DNA from: Conchocele bisecta
Lineage: Eukaryota > Mollusca > Bivalvia > Lucinida > Thyasiridae
Reading direction: 5' to 3'
Length of the DNA stretch: 64,000 bases
NCBI GenBank assembly: GCA_029237695.1
Contig: JAQRGA010000177.1
Location: 1 to 64,000, forward strand
The position numbers and the translations under genes are program-made. Numbering within the stretch: position 1 is the first letter of the stretch; each line of letters starts with the position of its first letter. Of this stretch, positions 10,041 through 20,318 are shown in pieces. The notes under the pieces are model-generated. The model was not told the DNA's origin. It did no database searches and saw only the letters and a list, made by a program, of their open reading frames with translations.

Positions 10041-11240
10041 TAAAAACCTACCTTCGTACATGTAACAGAATCACCGTAATAACGATTAGCTAATTTAACA
10101 CAATGGACAGTTTCGTCAACTGGCTCGTGGAAGCGCAGCAATCCACATTCCCAACGAACCAGCCGACTAAACAGCCATCGTCCGTAACTAATTTACGAAT
10201 ATATATTCCTAACTCGATGTGTGTCAGTGAATTTCACTGGAATTTCTTCCTAACGATGCAATTCAAGCGAAATGCCAAGAAATACATCCATTTTTGAAAG
10301 AACAACATAATTTAACACAATGGACAGTTTCGTCAACTGGCTCGTGTAAGCGCAGCAATCCACATTCCCAACGAGCCAGCCGACTAAACAGCCATCGTCC
10401 GTAACTAATTTACGAATATATATTCCTAGCTCGATGTGTGTCAAGGGATTTCACTGGAATTGCTTCCTAACGATGCAAGTCCAGCGAAATGCCAAGAAAT
10501 ACGTCCATTTTTAATAGGATAACAGTACAAATACATACACATCAATATAGGATTGAAAAACAAGTTGTTGAGCTTATTTGAATTCCGCTCCTAAGGTTAG
10601 TCACTCGAGGTTAGTTGGTTAGTATTGATAACCGTCGATATAGCCATACTCTAATGATTCGGAAAATCTCTAATACTATCCCATAGTTAATCCTTTGCGT
10701 GCGACACAATTATAATGAAATTACATGCCATATTACCGTAGATTGCCAGATTTAATGTTAACTACAGTGATGCCATATTGGATATTATAGACAGTGTCGC
10801 CAGTTCGAAGATAACGTGTAATGCAGACAGTTTGAAATAAAACATACAGTTTCGCCAGTTTGATGGCTACGTACAGTATCGTCTGTTTGGATGTTATGTG
10901 CAGTATCGCCAGTACAGTATAGCCTGTTTGAATGTGGTACTATAAGGCACCATTCAAAGTGATAACACTACAAATGTATATAGCCATCTGGTAGTGATTT
11001 ATATCTGCCTTGTAAATATTATGTTTATTACCAATATTTCGCCAAATAACACCATGCTCCGCATAACATTTCATATTTATTGATTTTATAACCTGACGGA
11101 ATGGCTGTTATGTTTGTATGCTACGGCGAGTGACTGTTTTGGTTGGCGTTGTGGCCTAATACACATTATACATTTGACCCATCTCAGAAAAAATAGTATA
11201 ATAACGGATATATTCTAATCGACCCTTTTCTTTATTTCAG
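10041..11240. other. Intergenic with a 218-bp tandem duplication (10101-10535)
   Basis: CAATGGACAGTTTCGTCAAC at about 10101 recurs at about 10319, and the following 200 bases match closely, giving two tandem copies of about 218 bp. The 64-codon ORFs across them are repeat artefacts. About 10790-10930 has loosely repeated CAGTATCGCCTGTTTGGATG-like phrases. Nothing else is recognised until the splice-acceptor-like sequence at 11227-11240. Confidence 0.55.
11227..11240 (+). promoter_or_regulatory. Candidate 3' splice site before the recombinase gene
   Basis: A pyrimidine tract TTTTCTTTATTTCAG ends at 11240 and is followed by an open frame starting GAAACACATGTGTGTC. This is a good metazoan acceptor and suggests that the gene downstream has, or had, an upstream exon. 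Confidence 0.45.
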
Positions 11241-11652
11241 GAAACACATGTGTGTCTCTTGCGGTGGTGCATATGGTAAGTTTCAGTGTCATGTTCAGAA
11301 ATGTAGTGGTAGCACGATGAGTGGGAGTGATTTGTTAGTGAGAGAGAAGGAACGAGTGGAAACACTAGGGTTGACGAGTTTCAGTGCTCAAGAACTCGAG
11401 TGTGAGTATGGTAGTGATTGGCCGCGATTTGCATACGCGTTCGTAAATCTAGGCATTCCGATTAAAGTAGGCAAGAAGGCAGTGTCTTCAACTGACCAGC
11501 TAGAGGAATACATCCGAAATGAAAATCTCGGTAGGTTGTTTCGTACTGACAAAGGTTTCTTTCGTTCACTAAGACCGATGCACGACCCAGTCACATGCCT
11601 ACGGACGTTCCGCACAATCCGATACCTAGTACATCACACCACCATGCAGTAG
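11241..11652 (+). pseudogene. N-terminal part of the tyrosine-recombinase element gene (putative zinc-binding region)
   Basis: An open frame of about 134 codons from ATG 11248 that begins with a Cys-rich segment, C-V-S-C-x8-C-H-V-Q-K-C, which could bind a metal ion. It lies in the same reading frame as 11776-12306 and 12376-13926, but stop codons at 11650-11652 and again by about 11695 separate them. Two other frames stay open across the gap, so the break may be an indel, a stop or a missed splice. I read this as the first part of one damaged gene. The function of this domain is not known to me. Confidence 0.45.
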
Positions 11653-11766
11653 GTTTAGGTAAAAACGTGGAAGTTCATGAACATGTTTTGGATCTAAGGA
11701 TCGCAGGATCTAATAACAGAAGACGCCTGCAGGCTACAGGCCTTACATAAAAGTAGAACTCCGTAT

Positions 11767-12306
11767 GACACTGTTGTGTCCCCTGTCACCGTAGAAAACG
11801 ATGACCCATCTGTCGAGGAAAGTCGAAATACATGTGACACTGTTGTGTCCCCTGTCACCGTAGAAAACGATGACCCATCGGTCGAGATTTCAGACGTTTC
11901 TCACCAAGAAGATGAGTCACCAATTAAAATTACGCTTAAACATAAGCGTGTCATAACATCTCCATCTCGGCCATCAGTTAGAATGCCTGATGAATCAATA
12001 CCATTAGTAACAAGGTCGAAGGCCGGAAAGGTGAGAATAATTCAGTACTGTGAAGAGCCAGTGAATGATCAGCAGTTGAACGTTGATGACGATGTACACG
12101 ATCCCTCTTTTAAACCCATAAAAACACCTGGAATTGCAGGTTTAAGATCGAAACTGAAAGCAAAAATGAGTAAACAACTTATTTCTGGACAGTCCGAATC
12201 TGATACAAGCAGCTCAGATTCTGATTCAGATTCTGATTCTGCGTTAAGGAAAGATCCGATTACTCAAAGGCGAAATATTGCCAAGAAAATGAGAAATGTA
12301 GGATAA
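11767..12306 (+). pseudogene. Acidic, serine-rich linker segment of the recombinase gene, with a 69-bp internal duplication
   Basis: In frame with the recombinase core downstream. A unit starting GACACTGTTGTGTCCCCTGT at 11767 is repeated at 11836, giving two copies of a 23-residue block with the phrase SPVTVENDDPSVE. The C-terminal portion has an (SD)n run (TSSSDSDSDSDSA) and basic patches, typical of disordered linkers. The frame ends at TAA 12304-12306, and the same frame continues open immediately after it into 12376-13926, so this stop probably interrupts one original protein. Confidence 0.5.
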
Positions 12307-13926
12307 ACGCTGTCAAAGGAAGCATATTCAGACGCAGAACTAATCAACCTATATCTAGCGAAATACACACTGTCAATGAGAACAAAGAACCGATCGCGAA
12401 AACATGTTCAATCAAAAGGTACACTTATGCTGAAAGTAATGCAGTTCTTCTCTGAAGACAAAAACTTCGTTAATTATAATCCACAACGATTATTAAATAT
12501 GGAAAGAAGGAAATCATTTTATGATGCATTAGAAGAAGTAGGCTTGGCTGCCGAAACAGTCACAAAATACTGCGAAGCACTCACGAGTATGATCAAGTGC
12601 GATAGCAACAACATACGTAATGCACCAGAATTACGCGAATTGTTTAAAGTAGCAAGTGACGAATGCGTTGCCGAAGTTACGGGGAGGAAATCCTTGTACA
12701 CGTCTTCTGTTAAACAGAAAAGACAAGCTATGGAGAATTGTCCAGTAGACAAGGACAAAATTATGGCCACGAATATGGAAAATCATACACATCTGAAGAA
12801 GAAAGCAGAACAAATTCTAAACTCTACAGGAGTTCTCCCGGACAGCACGGACTTACGACTAGTGAACATGTTCTTTTACAGTCACTTCCTCATTTATGGT
12901 CACCGGCCTTGCGTATTTCAACAAATGAAAGTCGACGAGATAAGAAACGCGGCAAAACGGTATGATTCTCAAATGGAAATTGGAAATGTCCCAGAATATC
13001 GTCACTTGGCAACGGATGAACATAAAACTGGTGACTCATATACAGCTAGGGTCCCTTTCAAGGATGATATTTGGGGTCTGCTGGTCCGTTATAAGAAAAA
13101 GCTTAGACCAACGCCCGACGGCGAGGAAAACAAGAAATTCTTGTTCTTGAACTCAAAGGGAAAGAAAATAGTATCCACATCCGCTGATTACTCTGATGTT
13201 TGCAAGATAGAAAAACTGCATCACGTGTCATCAACCGTAGTCAGACATGCAATAGAAACAAAGAGCAATTCCGAACTCACCGAAAAAGAACAGGGGAATG
13301 TGGCTGAAGGTGTCTTGACACATTCACTTAAAACCGCAAAGAAAGTTTACAATGATGATACCAGACACCAGTTTTACGATGGCGTAAAGAACATTGATGC
13401 AATGTACCGCAATGCAATAGGAAATCCGACAAAATCTCGGGGTGTCTCACAACCTTCTGAAACAGTAAGCCATGTTTCCGATTCGATGCCCGAGGCGTCA
13501 TTGCATATCTCATCAGGTCACCAAGATGAATTAAAGGGAACTGTTAGATCTGAATCGCCAGCGGTATCGGCCTCGTCTTCGAATTCTGACACTATACACG
13601 GTACACAAGCAGAAAACAGAAAAAGTTTTATTAACGCGTTTTGGCCAAATATTGGCCCAGAAAGCAAAACGCCAAGTTCAGCCGAGTATACACGATTGGT
13701 ATCAGATAACCCATGTTATGGTCTAGGCAAATCCGACAATGAGAGGAAAAAAATTCAGGATGCTTTTCTGCTACTTGTTTGCAAAAAACGAGCAACTGAA
13801 ATAGTAGATTTAGTCGGACGGCAAAAAGTATCAGATCCCGAATCAAAATTTACCGCTTTGCTCAAAGAAAGGAAATGGATGAATAAGAAGTTGCTCAGAA
13901 GCTGCATCAAATTATATGAAAGTTAA
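12307..13926 (+). CDS. Crypton-like tyrosine recombinase
   Basis: 516 codons from ATG 12376; the frame is open from 12307. A catalytic set of tyrosine-recombinase type is visible in the right order: Arg in YGHRPC (about residue 177), Lys in DEHKTG (about 217), Arg in STVVRHA (about 290), His in LTHS (about 316) and Tyr nine residues later in KKVYND (about 325). The Arg-His-Tyr spacing fits the C-terminal catalytic core of YR enzymes, and the pre-core helices precede it. The last 190 residues are Ser-rich, then basic. The enzyme would cut and rejoin DNA by a 3'-phosphotyrosine. The SET-domain ORF begins 11 bases before its stop in another frame. The upstream part is interrupted by a stop, so the copy may be dead. 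A domesticated host gene is the alternative. Confidence 0.65.
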   Translation, partial: TLSKEAYSDAELINLYLAKYTLSMRTKNRSRKHVQSKGTLMLKVMQFFSEDKNFVNYNPQRLLNMERRKSFYDALEEVGLAAETVTKYCEALTSMIKCDSNNIRNAPELRELFKVASDECVAEVTGRKSLYTSSVKQKRQAMENCPVDKDKIMATNMENHTHLKKKAEQILNSTGVLPDSTDLRLVNMFFYSHFLIYGHRPCVFQQMKVDEIRNAAKRYDSQMEIGNVPEYRHLATDEHKTGDSYTARVPFKDDIWGLLVRYKKKLRPTPDGEENKKFLFLNSKGKKIVSTSADYSDVCKIEKLHHVSSTVVRHAIETKSNSELTEKEQGNVAEGVLTHSLKTAKKVYNDDTRHQFYDGVKNIDAMYRNAIGNPTKSRGVSQPSETVSHVSDSMPEASLHISSGHQDELKGTVRSESPAVSASSSNSDTIHGTQAENRKSFINAFWPNIGPESKTPSSAEYTRLVSDNPCYGLGKSDNERKKIQDAFLLLVCKKRATEIVDLVGRQKVSDPESKFTALLKERKWMNKKLLRSCIKLYES

Positions 13927-14434
13927 AAGAAAAGTCAATCAAGACTCTAAAACAATAATTACAGATCACGAGGTGTTAAGATCAATAGAGAAACAAGAAT
14001 GGCCAGCAATAAAAACTTACCATCCAGAAAATAAAGGTACTTGGGGCATCAAGGCAAAAGTAGATATCAAAATTGGTACTGTAGTCTGTGATTACCATGG
14101 CGAGCTCCTTTCATGTGCTGAAGGTGATCGCAGATATAATGAGAGAGGGGATACCGACAGTAATGTTTATATGTTTAAATTTGCTTCCAATGGAGAGTTG
14201 TTTTATATTGATGCCAATGAAGAGAATTGCCTGTGTCATCCAGGCAAGTTGTTGAAGGGACGACTGATCAATCATTCGTCGAAACCTAACGTGAAGCCTC
14301 TAGTCCGATATATACAAGACGGAACACCTGTAATGATATTTTTGGCTATGGTAAATATCAAGCAATTTGATGAGATAACTTTCGATTATAATTCAAAAAG
14401 CGATAGGCAGTCTGCGAAGTTAGACTGGATGTAG
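13916..14434 (+). CDS. SET-domain protein (KMT5A-like lysine methyltransferase fold)
   Basis: 172 codons starting in a different frame, overlapping the end of the recombinase ORF by 11 bases. SET hallmarks: GTWGIKA near 41-47 (cofactor-binding loop), RLINHSSKPN near 116-125 (the NHS box) and DEITFDYN near 152-159 (catalytic Tyr). The compact size and the WM end fit the SET proteins of KMT5A type that are abundant in mollusc gene sets, some beside or fused to recombinase-like sequence. In this layout it may be the C-terminal part of the same polyprotein, cut off by a frameshift, or a second gene read by re-initiation. Methyl transfer to lysine is the family reaction; the substrate is unknown. 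Confidence 0.7.
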   Translation: MKVKRKVNQDSKTIITDHEVLRSIEKQEWPAIKTYHPENKGTWGIKAKVDIKIGTVVCDYHGELLSCAEGDRRYNERGDTDSNVYMFKFASNGELFYIDANEENCLCHPGKLLKGRLINHSSKPNVKPLVRYIQDGTPVMIFLAMVNIKQFDEITFDYNSKSDRQSAKLDWM

Positions 14435-14489
14435 AGGAATGAAGTTACTCATAATAGAAATAAATATGCATACAGTACATCAGTTTAAA

Positions 14490-15575
14490 GCCGGAATGTT
14501 ACGCTGCAACATGAACTTTGTATGGCGTTAGCAACAAACAACATCATAAAATAAGGAATGCAGTTATTGTTACGTCGCTGCATGAATTTTGTAGGGCGTT
14601 AGCAACATACAACATCATAAAATAAGGAATGAAGTTATTGTTACGTCGCTGCATGAACTTTGTAGGGCGTTAGCAACAAACAGAATCATAAAATAAGGAA
14701 TTAAGTTATTGTTACGTCGCTGCATGCATTTTGTAGGGCGTTAGCAACAGACAACATCATAAAATAAGGAATGAAGTTATTTTTACGTCGCTGCATGAAC
14801 TTTGTAGGGCGTTAGCAACGAACAACAGCATACAATAAGGAATGAAGTTATGTTTACGACGCTGCTGCATGAACTTTGTAGGGCGTTAGCAACAAACAAC
14901 ATCATAAAATACATAAAATAAGGAATAGAAGTTAGTGTTACGTCGCTGCATGAACATTGTAGGGCGTTAGCAACAAACAACATCATATAAAATAAGGAAT
15001 GAAGTTATTGTTACGTCGCTGCATGAACTTTGTAGGGCGATAGAAAAAAACAACATCAAACAACATCATAAAATAAGGAATGAAGTTATTGTTACGTCGC
15101 TGCATGAACTTTGTAGGCGTTAGAAACATACAACATCATAAAATAAGGAATGAAGTTATTGTTACGTCGCTGCATGAACTTTGTAGGGCGTTAGAAACAA
15201 ACAAACAACATCATAAAATAAGGAATAAAATTATTGTTACGTCGCTGCATGAACTTTGTAGGGCGTTAGCAACAAACAACATCATAAAATAAGGAATGCA
15301 ATTATTCTTACGTCGCTGCATGAACTTTGTAGGGCGTTAGCAATAGACAACATCATAACATAATTTTGAAATTATGAAATTATTGTTACGTCGCTGCATG
15401 AACTTTGTAGGGCGTTAGCAACAAACAACATCATACAATAAGGAATGAAGTTATTGTTACGTCGCTGCATGAACTTTTTAGGGCGTTAGCAACAAACAAC
15501 ATTATAAAATGGGGAACGAAGTTATTGTTACGTCGCTGCATGAACATTTTAGGGCGTTAGCAACAAACAACTGGA
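14490..15575 (+). repeat. 71-bp satellite array
   Basis: About 15 tandem units of about 71 bp built on AACAAACAACATCATAAAAT, AAGGAATGAAGTTATTGTTA and CGTCGCTGCATGAACTTTGT, then AGGGCGTTAGC. Two units carry 10-18-base insertions. ORFs here are repeat artefacts. It begins about 60 bp after the SET gene, so it may be the 3' tail of the same element. Confidence 0.9.
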
Positions 15576-16742
15576 CTATCACAAAATGACAGTTTGCTTC
15601 AATATTTCAACACTTCATTCATTTGCATGTCTGCTAAACATGCAAACTAACAATGCTATGATAACAATTCCGAATTTGAAGTCGCCGCATGAACTTTGTA
15701 TATGCACGACAGTCCTTGTCAGATCGACTGTGTGGAAATGCGGCTACAGTTAAAGCCACATGAGTAACATATGGAATTCAGTTTCCCGGATGTACTCACA
15801 TGTAATCAAGGTCTACATTTGAGGCTATAACACGGCATTGCGTACATCCTTCAACAATATAGGAATATATATATCGCGAACAAATATGCCGAAATGTTAC
15901 GTCGCTGCATGAACTTTGCAGGGCGTTAGCAACAGATTGGAGATACTGTGACAAACTTCAACCGGAATTGCCATGTGTTTTCAGAATACCTGTTACGGTC
16001 AAAAGGTGAAGGTTCATATTAATTATCGAGGCATGTGTAGCACACATGCAAATGAATGAAGTGTTGAAATATTGAAGCAAATGTAAATTGCTAAGTGTTT
16101 ACAGAAAGCATGTGAAGGTCAAAAGGTCAAGGTCATATTTATTTATAGCAAGGCAGGTGTAGCATGCAAATGAATGAAGTGTTGAAATTAAGCAACTTAT
16201 GTAGATGGTATGGCCAGTTATATTAAATTAGACAAACTTCTTAATGTAAATTTCTAAGTGCTTACGTGAAGGTCAAAAGGTCAAGGTCATATTAAATATG
16301 GCAATGCAGGTGTAGCATACATGCATATAAATGAAGTGAATTAATTAAGCAATTTATGTAGATGCTATGGCCAGTTTTAGAAACTGTGACAAACTTCTTA
16401 ATGTCACACGGACAAACGGACGGACGCACGGACGGTCCAAACACTATATGCCACTCGGCTCTTCGAGACCGGTAGCATAACAACGGGTCTTCATGTCGCT
16501 GCATGAACTTTGCAGGAGTATAACAAGATGGCTGTATAACTAACAATGCTATTATAAAACGTCCGAATTTGAAGTCGCTGCATGAACTTTGCAGGGCTTC
16601 AGCAACAACATGACTGTAATTCCAAACCATTTACGGCGATATTAAACATGTCGTTTTGTCGTGGCGCAACGTGCATTCGGATATCTGAACATTTCGACGT
16701 ACATGGTTTTAAATTACAGTCATATATTTACCAAATGGGCCG
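15576..16742 (+). repeat. Dispersed single copies of the satellite box and other repeats
   Basis: The phrase CGCTGCATGAACTTTG recurs singly at about 15685, 15903, 16499 and 16578, always followed by GTA or GCAGG. AGGTCAAAAGGTCAAGGTCA-like phrases recur at about 16000, 16120 and 16270. Around 16404-16480 a GGACAAACGGACGGACGCAC tail is followed by a hairpin CGGCTCTTCGAGACCGG, a 3'-end structure common to mollusc repeats. No gene. Confidence 0.55.
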
Positions 16743-16985
16743 AGCCACGACATAGCATGCCTTCGGGAAATTGGGAATTCCGCCGTAATTGATTTTGAGA
16801 AAGTAGCATAACTTCCGTAAATGACGATCAAATTTGACGAAATTTCAGAGCAAATGCGGAATTGAATTCCGCATTTGCTCTGAAAGTTTCGTCAAATTTG
16901 ACCGTCATTTACGGAAGTTATGTTAAATTATCCAAATCAATTACGGCGGAATTCCCAAATCTCTGAAGGCAGGTTATGTCGTGGC
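16743..16985. repeat. Near-perfect palindrome, arms of about 118 bp
   Basis: CCACGACATAGCATGCCTTC at the left mirrors GGCAGGTTATGTCGTGG at the right, and the bases between pair almost continuously to a centre at GCGGAATTGAATTCCGC (about 16855-16871). Single-arm relatives occur at 3100-3180, 54650-54780 and 59755-59840, so the palindrome is two copies head to head. Confidence 0.75.
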
Positions 16986-17011
16986 GCGTCACAAATGTGA
17001 CGCGTCATGAC

Positions 17012-17216
17012 AAAATTGGCCCAAATGCGGTTTGCAACCAGTGTAGTCCCAGACCAGCCTGCGCATCCGCGCAGTCTGATCATGGACTACACAGGTCGCA
17101 TTTTGTCAATGAAGCCTCCATGACGCTTCTATTGAACACTGCAGACCATTATCATGTTCAGGATACATGCTAGATGATCAGGAACTACACTGGTTAAAAC
17201 CGCATTTGGGCCATTT
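17012..17216. mobile_element. Short inverted-repeat element (MITE-like)
   Basis: The left end GGCCCAAATGCGGTTTGCAA continues CCAGTGTAGT; the right end is ACTACACTGGTTAAAACCGC, then ATTTGGGCC, giving terminal inverted repeats of about 30 bp. The interior has the hairpin CTGCGCATCCGCGCAGTCTG, which I know as a widespread bivalve repeat motif; another copy of that motif is at about 49530. Confidence 0.7.
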
Positions 17217-17224
17217 TTACAATC

Positions 17225-18205
17225 GACTGCACATGGAAAAGATGTGCATTTCTGTTGTATGTATATTGCTATAATCGGTTCCTCTCGCATTTCTTTATGA
17301 ATTGAGTATTTACAGAATATTGTCAAACTCGTACATTCTCACTACATTGTAGGACAATTCCTACAATTGATTCTGCTGAATTTATTAGTTTGCCAATACT
17401 AACTGAACGTATTGCAAGAATAATACAGAAACATGAGAAACCAATTGTAGGAAATTACCTACAATCAACCGATTGTAGGAAATTACCTACAATCGACTGC
17501 ACTTGGAAAAGATGTGCATTTCTGTTGTATGTATTTTGCTATAATCGGTTCCTCTCGAATTTCTGTATGAATTAAGTGTTTACAGAATATTGTCAAACTC
17601 GTACATTCTCTCTACATTGTAGGAAAATTCCGACAATTGATTCTGCTGAATTTATTAGTTTGCCAATATTAACTGAACGTATTGCAAGAATTGTACAGAA
17701 ACATGAGAAACCGATTGTAGGAAATTTCCTACAATCAACAGCACAACATTGAAGATATGTGCATTTCTGTTGTATGTATATTGCTATAATCGGTTCCTCC
17801 CGCATTTCTTTATGAATCAAGTATTTACAGAATATTGTCAAACTCGTACATTCTCTCTACATTGTAGGAAGATTCCTACAATTGATTCTGCTGAATTTAT
17901 TAGTTTGCCAATATTTACTGAACGTATTGCAAGAATAATACAGAAACACGAGAAACCGAATGTAGGAAATTACCTACAATCAACCGATTGTAGGAAATTA
18001 CCTACAATCGAGTGCACATTTCTGTTCCTCTCGCATTTCTTTATGAATCGAGTATTTTTACAGAATATTGTCAAACTCGTACATTCTCTATACATTTGTA
18101 GGAAAATTCCTACAATTGATTCTGCTGAATTTATTAGTTTGCCAATATTAACAAGAATAGTACAGAAACCTGAGAAACCGATTGTAGGAAATTTCCTACA
18201 ATTCC
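17225..18205. repeat. Four tandem copies of a unit of about 245-265 bp with a hairpin core
   Basis: GTGCATTTCTGTTGTATGTA recurs at about 17247, 17514 and 17759; the last unit, from about 18015, is shortened. Each unit holds one or two short palindromes of the form GATTGTAGGAAATTNCCTACAATC split over two halves, plus TTTATTAGTTTGCCAATATT. Isoleucine-rich ORFs across it are artefacts. Confidence 0.8.
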
Positions 18206-18724
18206 GCATTAGCTGTAAATTTTGAGTGGTTATTTATTAAACCTATTTTTGGAGATTGAATTGGTATAGACTGGTAACATAAACAATCTTTCCTATTTTC
18301 ACCAAGTTGTGACATGTTCCAAATTGGCCACATGCTGCGTATGATGATTATCATCCCAGTGGGGTGCCATCCTGTATATTCTCACAAAATCATATGTCAC
18401 AAAGATGGTGCACAATTAAAATTTTACTTATTTGAGACGCGTCACGACATAATGTACCTTACTAAATGTACAATATGTATAATTTTAGCCAGAAATAATT
18501 TTGATGTATTGTCTTATTTTTATCAAATAGCGTTACACTACCGGTCGCGTTAATCTTGCCAATGAACAATTATTAAAATCTCTTTTGGGCATCTACTTGT
18601 AATGTTGACTTTCAACTAAGGAGCTTAATTGGCCGAGCCTGAGCACAGCTCAGACTCAACCAACAAAGCTCATTGATTTCCAGTATACATATTGAGTTAA
18701 TGACCAACAGTTTTATAACCGCCA
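18206..18724 (+). repeat. Fragments of repeat unit A and repeat R1
   Basis: 18206-18420 matches about 20-215 and 60855-61070; 18455-18722 matches the first part of R1 (2500-2765). The R1 copy is cut short exactly where the 41-bp minisatellite starts. Confidence 0.7.
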
Positions 18725-20318
18725 TCCATGGAACACTATACAGTGCAACCTCTCTACACCAGCCAGCCATTGAACACTGTACAGTGCAACCTCTCTACAA
18801 CAGCCAGCCATGGAACACTGTACAGTACAACCTCTCTACAACAGCCAGCCATGGAACACTGTACAGTGCAACGTCTCTACAACAGCCAGCCATGGAACAC
18901 TTTACAGTGCAACATCTATACACCAGCCAGCCATGGAACACTGTACAGTATAACCTCACTACAACAGCCAGCCATGGAACACTGTACAGTGCAACCGCTC
19001 TACAACAGCCAGCCATGGAACACTGTACAGTACAACCTCTCTACAACAGCCAGCCATGGAACACTGTACAGTGCAACCTCTCTACAACAGCCAGCCATGG
19101 AACACTGTACAGTGCAACCTCTCTCCAACAGGCAGCCATGGAACACTGTACAGTGCAACCTCTCTACAACAGCCAGCCATGGAACACTGTACAGTGCAAC
19201 CTCTCTCCAACAGCCAGCCATGGAACACTGTACAGTGCAACCTCTACAACAACCAGCCATGGAACACTGTACAGTGCAACCTCTCTACAACAGCCAGCCA
19301 TGGAACACTGTACAGTGCAACCTCTCTCCAACAGCCAGCTATGGAACACTGTATAGTGCAACCTCTCTCCAACAACCAGCCATGGAACACTGCACAGTGC
19401 AACCTCTCTCCAACAACCAGACATGGAACACTGTACAGTGCAACCTCTCTCCAACAGCCAGCCATGGAATACTGTATAGTGCAACCTCTCTCCAACAGCC
19501 AGCCATGGAACACTGTACAGTGTAACCTCTCTACACCAGCCAGCCATGGAACACTGTACAGTACAACCTCTCTACACCAGCCAGCAATGAAACGATGTAC
19601 AGTGCAACCTCTCTACAGCAGCCAGCCATGGGACACTGTATAGTGCAACCTCACTACAACAGCCAGCCATGGAACACTGTACAGTGAAACCTCTCAACAA
19701 CAGCCGGCCATGGAACACTGTACAGTGTAACCTCTATACAACAGCCAGCCATGGAACACTGTACAGTGCAAACTATCTACAGCAGCCAGCCATGGAACAC
19801 TGTATAGTGCAACCTCTCTCCAACAGCCAGCCATGGAACACTGTACAGTGTAACCTCTCTACACAAGCCAGCCATGGAACACTGTACAGTACAACCTCTC
19901 TACACCAGCCAGCAATGAAACAATGTACAGTGCAACCTCACTACAACAGCCAGCCATGGAACACTGTACAGTGCAACCTCTCTACAACAGCCGGCCATGG
20001 AACACTGTACAGTGTAACCTCTATACACCAGCCAGCCATGGAACACTGTACAGTGAAACATCTCTACACCAGCCAGCCATTGAACACTGTACAGTGCAAC
20101 CTCTCTACAACAGCCGACCATGGAACACTGTACAGTGCAACCTCTCTACAACAGCCAGTCATGGAACACTGTACAGTGCAACCTCTCTACAACAGCCATC
20201 CATGGAACACTATACAGTGCAACCTCTCTACACCAGCCAGCCATTGAACACTGTACAGTGCAACCTCTCTACAACAGCCAGCCATGGAGGACTGTACAGT
20301 GCAACCTCTCTACAACAG
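18725..20318. repeat. 41-bp minisatellite array, inverse orientation
   Basis: About 39 units of 41 bp: CCATGGAACACTGTACAGTG then CAACCTCTCTACAACAGCCAG, with CAC/AAC and TACA/TCCA variants. It is the reverse complement of the 40-bp family plus one base (CATGGAACACTG in place of CTTGTATACTG). The last unit runs without a gap into the PolB coding sequence at 20319, so a long apparent ORF joins repeat and polymerase; that joining is not a real gene start. Confidence 0.95.

Noticed and set aside
17029..17110. tRNA-like sequence
   Set aside because: The CTGCGCATCCGCGCAG hairpin is part of an inverted-repeat element; no cloverleaf with anticodon and TTCGA box could be drawn.
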